64,000 bases of DNA, taken from contig OU015659.1 in NCBI GenBank assembly GCA_907165275.2, forward strand, positions 4,506,501-4,570,500, in the 5' to 3' direction. The notes below the pieces were generated by a model. That model was not told where the DNA came from and ran no database searches. It was given only the letters and a program-made list of their open reading frames with translations. Below are positions 55,801-64,000 of this stretch, piece after piece (the stretch's first letter is position 1; the number at the start of each line of letters is the position of its first letter). Origin of the DNA: Zygaena filipendulae. Its lineage: Eukaryota; Arthropoda; Insecta; Lepidoptera; Zygaenidae. The position numbers and the translations under genes were made by a program.

Positions 55801-55853
55801 CGATCCCGATGGTGCACTGCGCATCTATAGCTGCGCGTCCGTTTGCCGCTCAT
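49817..55853 (-). CDS. Rhomboid-family intramembrane serine protease (Rhomboid/Stet-like)
   Basis: Cleaves membrane-tethered EGF-family ligands in the secretory pathway, by family analogy. Exons (minus): 55853-55741, 54522-54405, 51945-51760, 50785-50513, 50071-49817. Phases agree and give 314 residues from this ATG. The first membrane helix is PPPLFIICVTLLELGVFAWY. ELWRFLTYSVVHAGWLHLAFN carries the conserved WR and HxxxN motifs. The active serine lies in CLAGASGGVYALLAAHLANA and the catalytic histidine in SYAAHVAGALAGLTIG. The tail is proline-rich (MPPDPPPPP). An acceptor-like CAG sits right before the ATG at 55853, so there may be an upstream coding or noncoding exon that I could not place. 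GLPLEMVHG and MRYGAVRL suggest the Stet (Rho-2) branch rather than Rho, from memory of the family; unsure. Exons C-E are very GC-rich. Introns contain a LINE end and MITEs. Confidence 0.9.
50115..50310. mobile_element. Partial copy 4 of the AATAGGCTAG MITE family
   Basis: AAATTCTATTAAGTCAGTTA, TAGACACGCATTTATTGC, GTGTGACGTCACACGGAATT and TTCAACTCAATTTAT follow the order of the 21403-21731 copy. The right end is missing. It lies in the last rhomboid intron. Confidence 0.6.
51275..51720 (+). mobile_element. LINE 3' end fragment in rhomboid intron
   Basis: Encodes LGLNSVEVRRGFIQLVFALK and LLELFGRLYVP, the typical C-terminal block of CR1/Jockey-type reverse transcriptases. Stops and frameshifts follow, then a 3' UTR and an (AAAT)n tail at about 51700-51730. 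It is 5'-truncated and dead, and in plus orientation against the gene. Confidence 0.65.
53201..53359. mobile_element. Short MITE with CTAGGGCTGTACGTTTT ends
   Basis: CTAGGGCTGTACGTTTT at 53201 and AAAACGTACAGCCCTAG at 53343-53359. AT-rich interior, in a rhomboid intron. A likely TA duplication is included in the CTAG edges. Confidence 0.8.
53731..53960 (-). mobile_element. Diverged Helitron-like fragment
   Basis: CTAGCTGCTGTCCATGATTT, CACCCGCC..., GGGATGAAAAGTACCATGTC and ACTGTAGCTTCCTATCATTG in family order. The right end is lost. Confidence 0.5.
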
Positions 55854-56057
55854 CTGTCGACAAAAATAAAATATATATAATTACTATAGAGGTAGGTAGG
55901 TAATTCTAGTAAAAGTTTTTTAATATCTTTGAAACACCGTAGTAATTACAACTTATTGATTTTTCATACTGTGTTTTTACGTGGAAACCGTGTCCACTGA
56001 TCGACGAATAACCAATCACTATTGCTAACGTAAATTAAGTTGAAAACGTTATTATTA

Positions 56058-56171
56058 AAGATGGGCGAACAACCGGGTGCTTGGGTTTAAACCCAATTTA
56101 AACCCGGTTTAATCCCGTAAACCCCTAGGGCGTTCACGGGATTTATCGGGTTTATACCGGGTTGATTGCCC
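56058..56171. repeat. Short inverted-repeat element rich in GGGTTTAAACC
   Basis: TGGGCGAACAACCGGGT at the left pairs imperfectly with ACCGGGTTGATTGCCCA at the right. Between them are several CCCGGTTTAA / TTAAACCC steps. It probably folds back, and its origin is unknown. Confidence 0.5.
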
Positions 56172-56737
56172 ACCTAATTATTATAAATAGGTACAATAGG
56201 TACGTACTGTACAGTGCCTATATGAATTTGTCTCCAAATGTAGATAAAAAAAAAACACCAGACATACCTCGAGTGTAGGTACGTTTTCAGCGCGGAATCG
56301 TAATGACCATAGCTAAAATTTAAATATAGAACGGTTTTTTTTGCATGCGAGAGTTCTGTTGTCGAGGGTGGATTTATGTGTCGCGGGTAGCCGGCAGTCG
56401 TTGGCGAGCGGCCAGTACCTATCGACCCCGGCCCGGCGCGGCGTCCCCGGCGCCGCCGCCGCCCTTGAGACTCGAGACACCTCATATCGATATTTTAACT
56501 ATTCTTATTTACATGGTTAAGTGCGACAAAATATAGTATGTGGGTACAATACATTTATGAATTCAGGTCACCTAGTCAACCTTTTTTAGATATACCTATC
56601 GATATTATGAAATGTAAGTACCTACCTAGATATTATGTAATAAGATATTTTCACATTTCAGCCTTATACCTAAGTATTTTATGAATAATGTAGGTAGGTG
56701 CCTAAATTTCATGGTAGAAGATTGTGTACAATATTAA

Positions 56738-56936
56738 TCCTACTAATATTATAAATGTGAAAGTGTGGATGTTTAGATGTTTGTTACTCAATCACGCAAA
56801 AACGGCTGAACGGATTTGGATGAAATTTGGCATTCACGTTGTCAGGGGTACAGAGAAAGACATAGGGTACTTTTTATCCCGGAATTCCCGCGGGAACTCC
56901 GAAATTACCGCGGGTGAAGCCGCGGGGTAAAGCTAG
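56738..56936 (+). mobile_element. Complete non-autonomous Helitron-like element
   Basis: The best copy in the window: 199 bp starting TCCTACTAATATTATAAATG after an A and ending in CTAG before a T. The hairpin CGCGGGTGAAGCCGCGG lies ten bases or so before the end. The 5' TC, 3' hairpin-CTRR and A/T insertion site are the textbook Helitron signature. It has no coding capacity. Confidence 0.8.
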
Positions 56937-57737
56937 TATAGAATAAAATATATTTTTTAGGGTGTTGTATTGATTTTATTCTATTTAGTAGAATGTAGTC
57001 GCAAAAGTGGAGTCAAATTTTTGTAAATTTCGAACCGCCAGTTTTTTGACACCGAGCGAGGGCGGGAGTTGCCGACAGCCGAGCGCCAGACGCGCGTACA
57101 GCCGAGATAGCCGTATTGTCTCCGCAGTCCGCAGTCGTTCAACTCAGTTTCCCACGAAACCGCAGAAATGTGTCCACACAGCTATAGCCCAAATGAAAAT
57201 GGAATACGACTAGTGTTAAAAAGATAACACGATGCTTTTACCCAAACTCTTGTAAAATCGTCTAAATTATGCGTTTACTTTTACTTGTTTACTATACCTA
57301 GTCAATACCAGTCATTTTTGTTGTAGGTATCGTCCGCTTTTTGAATAAAACGTCATCCGGACACTACCCAATTTAAATGTGTATAGTGCACTCGACATTA
57401 TAGATACTTGGCTGTTCTTTTATCGATCTTGTACTGTTTGGTGGTTTGGAAGCGGGCCCTCAATGACATTATTACATCCATCCGTAGTAATATTAGTAAG
57501 GTATCGTGACAAATAAAAATATTTCGATTTAAATAAAAAAGAAATGTATGTGTTGCTTAATTTTTACGTTACATTGGCGCAAGTGCAACCAACAAGTTAA
57601 CAAAGTTTTATCGCAATCGGATGAACGATACGGCAGCGCATAAAATACAAAATAAATAATGTTTAATGTATATGACATAAAAATGCTAGAATACTGCCTT
57701 GGTATCAGCACAAGAATATTGCTAGCCGTGCCCCCTT

Positions 57738-57914
57738 AGGCAAGTTGTAGTCAATCTATAGTAATCGTTAACGCATAAGAAAACTAACGAATCGTCATGT
57801 CACGTGATCACGTAAAATCGTCCAATCTAAGGCCCCGGTTTTGCACGACCACGTGATAATAACGATTCCATTCCTGAGTTTTATATGCGTTAACCATTAT
57901 AGATCGTCAACTTG
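57738..57914. mobile_element. Short inverted-repeat element
   Basis: CAAGTTGTAGTCAATCTATA-GTAATCGTTAACGCATA at the left is matched by TATGCGTTAACCATTATAGA-TCGTCAACTTG at the right, around about 100 bp of unique sequence. Confidence 0.65.
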
Positions 57915-57929
57915 GCAAACGAGGCTGAT

Positions 57930-58060
57930 ATCACAATGACTTTTCGCGGGAGATTGCGCGGGCGGGGCGCGGCGCGGGCCGGTTGCGACTCGCGGCCGCC
58001 GCGCCGCGCCCGCGTGGGCGCCTACGGCACTGACTCACGCCGACATCCGACACGTCCCGT
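57930..58060. promoter_or_regulatory. GC-rich island upstream of rhomboid
   Basis: GGGCGGGGCGCGGCGCGGGC and GCGGCCGCCGCGCCGCGCCC dominate about 130 bp in an AT-rich setting. By position it could be a promoter or first noncoding exon of the minus-strand rhomboid gene; 56380-56470 is a second candidate. No core promoter element is certain. Confidence 0.25.
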
Positions 58061-58090
58061 GCGTATCCGGAACCACTAACTAGCCGCTAT

Positions 58091-59700
58091 TGCCATTGCC
58101 CTATGAAGTACGCGCTCTATAATAATAATAATAAGCTTTATATCAGATACACATTATAATTTATATTAGTTAGTCTATTAATAATGGTTAGTGATGAGTT
58201 GTACTTGTGAGATAATGACAGGTTGTGTCAACATGCTATATAGTATTATTATAAGATAAAAACTTTATTTAGCAAAAACGTATTAGTATTTAATTTACTA
58301 ACACAATTAAACAACTTTCATCAAGAAATATAAAAGAATATCCAAGGTACGCTTGAAAGATAGATAGATATAATATTTATCTAATATCTTTGATAAATCT
58401 ACTTTAAATGGCCTCATCGGGCTTTTACTCAGAGACAAGACCGCATATGTTTAAAAAATTATCATATTATCATAATGTACTTAAATAATGTTCGCATTGG
58501 GTTACAATTCAAACTGTCTCAAATAGACATGATTTACGTAGGCGACGCCCTCACAGATACAACCCCACCTACAGACGCATCGTTTTATGAATGAAGAGAT
58601 CTTTGAATGCTTATTGATTGTCTTGTGTGTAGTTTATTGAAATGTGCAAGTTATATTGATATTCATTTAAGACATCATTGTTTTTACGCATATTAATTAT
58701 AGAAGGATTTACTTATTAACCTGGATACAACAAAAATAATGGTAATAGCTCAGAGTAATAATATATACTGAACCTAATAGTAATGGAAAATACAATAGGA
58801 TTTAATACTCGTGTACAGTTAATGCCAATGTTTAAAAGCTGTAAAACAATTCTTATCATTTTAAAGAATGTGCAGCCTAATCATATTTTATTGAAAGTGG
58901 TGTTTATTGTCGAAGAAAAGCTCCTTAGTTAATTAACGTGGAAAATTAATAAATGGTATCCATTGTTAGCGTGTTATCTGCACAATTAAGAACGAACATT
59001 CTTAAGGAGATAAAAATCTCAATTCTTCAACGTTCTACTGGTTTCAGCTTTCGCTATAATATAATGACTTTTACGTATGGATCTGCGGTACTCAGCATGG
59101 TTTTATCTGAATCTAGCATATTAATGTTAGATTTAGTATGGCAGAATGATGTGCCGAACACGTGAACGCTGGGAGTATTCCCACGCACCCACCTCCGCAC
59201 TATTATGTTCTTTAATCTCTCCAAGTCTTTCTATTATCTTGTTGCGATTCAAGTTCTTCTTACATATAATTTGCCAACTCAGAGCATTCCAATCCAAAAC
59301 TTATATTTACATATTATAGAGAGTTTTTGTCTGCGGTTTGGCTCGGAAACGTACTTTTTCTGGATGAATGGTACCTACCCTATATCCTTTTCTGTACTCT
59401 TGAAAAAGTGTATTCGAAATTTCATGGTTATGACACATTAATATGTGATGTAGGTAATGCTATCACCGACCGTCATGAATGTGTACCTACCTAATATAGC
59501 AACTATTTCGGGATACGATGTTACTGCTTTAGATTTTTACAGTCATCTCGAATATTATGCAACATTGTTTAAAATGTTGAAAGAAAACCGAAAAACGATG
59601 ACATTGCGGTATTTGTTAAGATCGTACAAAACAGTGGTGTCATAAAACCACAAATTGGGTTAGTCAATATACAGTGTAGGTTTATTGTATGTAAATATTA
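58091..59700. other. Intergenic or long 5' intron, nothing recognised
   Basis: AT-rich. The small reading frames here (for example 58953-59165 and 59457-59645) have no family features, no GC-biased codons and no supporting splice structure. Confidence 0.4.
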
Positions 59701-59714
59701 TAAAAAGCGTGTGA

Positions 59715-59893
59715 GAGTGAAATAATATATTTATATAAAAATTAATCCCTATTTCCCTTGGTCACGCTTGAATAGCTGGACCGATCACCATTAAATTTTG
59801 CATACAGAACAGAAGAAGGTACTTTTCATACAGGAATTCACGCGGAAACTCCGAAATTACCGTGGATGAAACCACGGGGGACAGTCAGCTAGT
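59715..59893 (+). mobile_element. Helitron-like copy, AATTAATCCCTATTTCCCTT subtype
   Basis: AATTAATCCCTATTTCCCTT at the left, and CGTGGATGAAACCACGGGGG...CAGCTAG at the right. The same start recurs at 63714-63734, so this is a second subfamily with a different 5' part and a shared 3' hairpin. Confidence 0.6.
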
Positions 59894-60740
59894 ATCGCAA
59901 TAAATATTTCATTGCAGATTTAATATTAGCTACTTTAAGATATCCGTCCTAATATTATTGAAAAGTTTTTTTTTTCTTTTATTCAGCGTTAATTGAGCAT
60001 TGATTATAATTAAAGTATTTTTTGTTGAATTACGCTCGGCAAGATCTCCATGGCTAATCAAATTCATGTCAATAGGTATGGTATCACACCGTGAAGTCGA
60101 TAGCGGGCGATCCACATAAAAAATAGAGCATAAATCACGCACGCTTTGGTTTCCTAGACGATTGCGGATGGTCGTGAAACTTTTTTTTAAGTATTAGTTT
60201 TTTTTTATCCACTGGTCAGACGTTACTTCATAATCTCGCCTGATAGAGAGCAACGACATGGACTAAAGCCTAACACGTCTGTTCAAAAAAATCACTTGTC
60301 TTGAAGAGGCCCAAATCATACTTCTAGTATCCTATGCTAGGAAACATAGACATAGACTTCCAGATTCCAGCTAAGAGAATCCGCAATAGCTATAGGTATC
60401 TACAATAGTAGCTATTCCAAACTTGCAAAGTTAATGATGTCAAAGCTTCCCAGTGTTATTTTTTTCATTTACCAATCCGTGAATGAATCCAAACCAACAT
60501 AAATATTGCAAAACTAGGTGCATACCTACCTACGTGCTCGCCCACTACCGACACCACCTACGAATTTTAATCCTAAACTTTTCGTAATACATGATTTATC
60601 AGATTAATACAATTACTTTCTGAATGGTTCTTGCTATGATATGTTTATGAACAATATATCAAGTTTAAACTAGAATTAAGCATAGAATATTTCAATTTAA
60701 AACATATACCTAGTTAAGTTGATATAGTTACCTCCATAGT

Positions 60741-60909
60741 AGCCTTCCTTCTAGATTATAATTTTCCCTATGCACCCTATGGTTGTCTGGAAGAGATCGC
60801 TCTGAGCGATAAGACCGCCGATTGTTCCACCTTATAGTAAAATTTGTTTTTGTAATTGTTTATTTTTAAGTGGTGTTCAATAAAGAGTTTATTATTATTA
60901 TTATTATTA
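60741..60909 (+). mobile_element. Non-LTR retrotransposon 3' end (plus copy)
   Basis: CCTTCCTTCTAGATTATAAT...GAGATCGCTCTGAGCGATAA...TTCAATAAAGAGTTTATTATT(ATT)n. It is the inverted twin of 31255-31438, and both start at the same truncation point. Confidence 0.7.
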
Positions 60910-61080
60910 CATACTGGATAAATACCTAAAGTGCGATTTTCTTAGTATTTCACATATTGAGGCAAATACCAGGATGCATAATATCACAATATGCCACATA
61001 TTATAGGTACTTAGTTATTATTAATAGAGGTATTAGGTATTAGAAAATACTGACCTTAAACATTCAGATACATACATCGT

Positions 61081-61745
61081 TAGCTGTTCCCCGCGGTTTC
61101 ACCCGCGATAATTTCGGAGTTCCTGCGGGAATTTTGGGATAAAAGTATTCTAGTTTATATCCTGTTCTGTTCCCCTGACAACGTGTAGGTAGTAAGTATG
61201 CAAAATTTAATGCAGTTCACTCGCGGTTTTCCGAGTTCCCGCAGGATTTCCTATGTTCTTTTCTGTACCCCTGACAACGCGTATGCAAAATTTTATGATG
61301 ATCGGTTGAGCCATTAAAGGTCCATTTATATCTAGGTACAGACGACATTGAGCGTGCCAGACACGTTCCTTCGCACTCGTCGCAGACAAAATTAGGTATT
61401 TTCCTATACAGTGCGTTTCGTATTCACATCTATCATCCTACCAGGCCACGGCCGCGCAGACGCGGACAGACACGGGCCAGTATTCGCGGAAAGAATATTT
61501 TGTCTCGCGGTTCATTTCTGTACGTGTCTGTGGCTACGTGTCGAACAATGAGAATAGAGCATTGGAACCGTGTAGACATCTATTGTATGTTGGTTTATTC
61601 CCACATTTTTATTTTTTGTCTTGGCATGTGTCTGGCACGGAACGTGTCGGACACGCTCAATGTCTGTACCTAGATAATATAAATGGACCTTAAGGTGTGA
61701 AAGCGTAACAAACAAACAAACTCACTTTCGCATTATACAATAAGT
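61081..61745 (-). mobile_element. Helitron-like copy split by a TTAA MITE
   Basis: Left part: TAGCTGTTCCCCGCGGTTTC to GATGATCGGTTGAGCCATTA. Right part from 61690: TTAAGGTGTGAAAGCGTAAC...CTCACTTTCGCATTATA. Joining across the insertion restores the family order seen at 29211-29429. Confidence 0.75.
61314..61693. mobile_element. TTAA-flanked MITE nested in a Helitron-like copy
   Basis: TTAA on both sides. Terminal repeats of about 50 bp (AGGTCCATTTATATCTAGGT...GAGCGTGCCAGACACGTTCC against GGAACGTGTCGGACACGCTC...ATATAAATGGACC). The interior carries ACGCGGACAGACACGGGCC-type motifs. Its ends differ from those of the 34583 element, so it is a separate family with the same target. Confidence 0.85.
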
Positions 61746-63060
61746 TAAGGTTCATGAAAATCTAATTATTAAATTTAAAGTTGCACTGGTTCATGTGACG
61801 TCTATAAATAATTTTTAATCCCAGTAGGTAGGTAAGTAGGTACTGAATGATTTGTCACTAATTTTTTTTGGTCAATATGATTTGTTTACAACCCTATATT
61901 ATCTGGTAAATGGCAATTATAGCCGGCGCTAAGAGCACAGCAAGGATTAAAAAATCGGCCGTCAAAAGTTCAGTTAATCGAAATTGATTTACTTACGTAA
62001 ATGTTGTTATAAGTCGCCCTTTAAAATTAGATAATAATTTAGAAATAGGTAGGTAGATAATATTTCGTCACGTGAAATATGTATGAACTCGCGAAAAGAT
62101 TGCTCAACATACCTACCTACCTAATGAAAATTAAAGTATCAAAACATGTTACGTGGCTATAATTTTTATAAGGGTTGAGTAGATAAATTGTAATTTACCT
62201 ACCCACCTGCAATTGAATAAAAATACTAGACTGTTTAACAAACTGTTTTTACTAACAGGTTTTATTCATATTAGTTATTTAAACGAATGCAGTTAATTTC
62301 ATAACCAAAAACAGAGTGCAAAAAAGTAACCTAAAAATGAAAATTCAAATTATTATAATTACTGGAAGAGTAAAAACTTAAATGAAACTGAAAGAAAATA
62401 CTATGCATTTTCTTTTAATATTACATTAATTTTGTTTTTATACAAATCACAACATAAGGAATACTAAACTTACCCATTTTAAACTTTAATTTCACAAAAT
62501 ACCTATGTCACTAAAATAACAAATTTGGAGATTTTCCGAAATAAAAATTGCACAGCACTTTAGCGTCACTTATTTGGTTATAACTGAAGTACATTGATTA
62601 TTTATTTATGTCTAAATTTTCATTTGGGCAATGTCAATACATCGCTCAGCCGCGATCAGCTGTTAAGTTGTATCGGAGCGACGCGTTCTCCCTTCACAAG
62701 CGCTGCTCACAGACTGAATTTGATTGGAATGAGTTTGAATCAGACTTCCGTTTGACTCGTTCCTTTTTACTTTTTTTTATCGAAATTCGAAAAGCTTCGT
62801 CGCATTTGAGAGGGTTGTTCCGTTTCCGAGTGGTACTAGGATTTTTACACAAGTTTTTAATTCAAATTTTAATAAAGAAAGATTATTCAATACCGCGCAT
62901 TTATTGGAGCATTAGTAAACTATGTAGTAATGTAATGTACGTCGCCAACGAATAACGATCAATTAATTATCTTAGCAATAATAGCAAGGTGCTAATTTGT
63001 TAAACAATGACAATAATAATAATAAAATATTGTAAAAAAAACCTAAATTTATTATGTAAA
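61746..63060. other. Intergenic, nothing recognised
   Basis: AT-rich with TAGGTAGGTA-type short tandem repeats. A GC-richer patch at 62635-62760 (GCTCAGCCGCGATCAGCTGT) could be a first exon or promoter of a gene in either direction, but no coding signal follows. Confidence 0.35.
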
Positions 63061-63064
63061 TTTA

Positions 63065-63990
63065 ATTAATTTGGGAGTTCCTGCGGGAATTTTGAGACAC
63101 CAAAGTAGGTAGGGGGTAGTTGGTACCTACCTACCGTATATCCTTTTCTGTATCCTTGACAGCATTGCAAAATTTAATGAGATGTCACCGGCGTTAATTT
63201 CGGAGTTCTCGCGGGAATTCCGAGATAAAAAATACCCTATGTCCTTCTCTGTAGGTACTCCTGACAATGTGTATGCAAAATTTCATGATGATCAATGATC
63301 AGTTGCCCCGTTAAGGCGTGAAAGCGTAACAGACAGACAAACAGTTACCTACTTTCGCATCTATAATATTAAGTAATAAGTAGAGATAAGTAGGGATTTC
63401 ATCGAAGAAATCGATAGGAGAATATTATGGAAACTGGAATATAACTTCCTAACTAATATAATAATTAATGTGAATGTGAGTTTTTCTGTTTATCTTTTTT
63501 TTCGGTTTTATGCCTTGTCAACTTAACATTAGTACCAAGAGCGAAGCCGCGGGTGCCAGTTAAGTCTATCTACATATAAGTATTATGCCGCAAGGTAATA
63601 AGTTCGCCATTTGTAATTTTTTGTGAAATAAAAAATAAACAAATAAATAATAAGTAAATAAATATTATTGTAAGTACCTACTTACAGTATTATATGTGGT
63701 ACCTACTTATAAAAATTAATCCCTATTTCCCTTGGTCACGCCTTCACGCGTGAATGGCTGGACAAATTTCGCTAATTCTTTTTTTGTTGTGTTTGTTAAT
63801 GTAAGGAGAAGAATAGAAGAAGTGTGGAGTTCATGCGGGAATTCCGAAACTCACGCGGGTGAATCTCCGAAAAGGTTAGGCCGATTTTGACGGGATTTCA
63901 CTGTTAATTAGCTGATGTTATAAGGAGTAAGTTAGGCTGCTTTGTAGTTCCTGCGGAAACGAAACTCACGTGGCTGAAATCGCTAGTACA
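63065..63990. mobile_element. Several Helitron-like fragments in both orientations
   Basis: 63065-63110 and 63185-63385 run in minus orientation (GGAGTTCTCGCGGGAATTCC ... CGCATCTATAATATTAAGTA). 63710-63990 is in plus orientation (AATTAATCCCTATTTCCCTT ... CACGCGGGTGAAT, then CACGTGGCTGAAATCGCTAG). Confidence 0.55.
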
Positions 63991-64000
63991 CAATAAATAT

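Overview
The window looks like a piece of a lepidopteran (moth or butterfly) nuclear genome. It is AT-rich and intron-rich. It is full of the short 'CCGCGGTTTCACCCGCG ... ATAATATTAGTAGGA' repeats, hairpin MITEs, CR1/Jockey-type LINE fragments and TTAA-flanked elements that are common in moths. Nothing in it is bacterial or organellar.

Four genes can be rebuilt exon by exon with consistent splice sites and phases. (1) A Smurf-type HECT ubiquitin ligase on the minus strand, 28198 down to 8988: 12 coding exons and a predicted 832 residues (C2, three WW domains, HECT). (2) An isoaspartyl peptidase/L-asparaginase (ASRGL1-like) on the plus strand, 33631-36736: 6 exons, 317 residues. (3) Mitochondrial phosphatidylglycerophosphate synthase PGS1 on the plus strand, 40424-45066: 7 exons, 465 residues. 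(4) A Rhomboid-family intramembrane protease on the minus strand, 55853 down to 49817: 5 exons, 314 residues from the chosen ATG. A fifth gene is represented by one likely first coding exon of an unrecognised membrane protein (4386-4560, minus). Smurf and the asparaginase gene are divergent. PGS1 and rhomboid are convergent. The genes do not form a pathway: they serve BMP/TGF-beta receptor turnover, isoaspartyl repair, cardiolipin synthesis and EGF-ligand release.

Mobile DNA fills most of the rest. The 8-kb last intron of Smurf holds a degenerate minus-strand LINE (about 10141-16800). Its ORF1 joins a PHD-like zinc finger, a coiled coil and a domain resembling baculovirus FP proteins. Its ORF2 (endonuclease plus reverse transcriptase) is broken by a frameshift. 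Another Smurf intron holds a decayed piggyBac-type element with intact TTAA duplications (21831-23136). Non-autonomous Helitron-like copies occur every few kilobases; the cleanest is 56738-56936 with TC/CTAG ends. At 38511-39434 there is a head-to-tail cluster of about five copies of one almost fully palindromic MITE. A single copy of that MITE lies 35 bp after the asparaginase stop codon.

I did not find a convincing new multi-gene system. The most interesting signals are the clustered palindromic MITEs, datable nested insertions, a strong within-gene change from AT-rich 5' exons to GC-rich 3' exons in Smurf and PGS1, and degenerate repeats just after the rhomboid stop codon that resemble the coding end.
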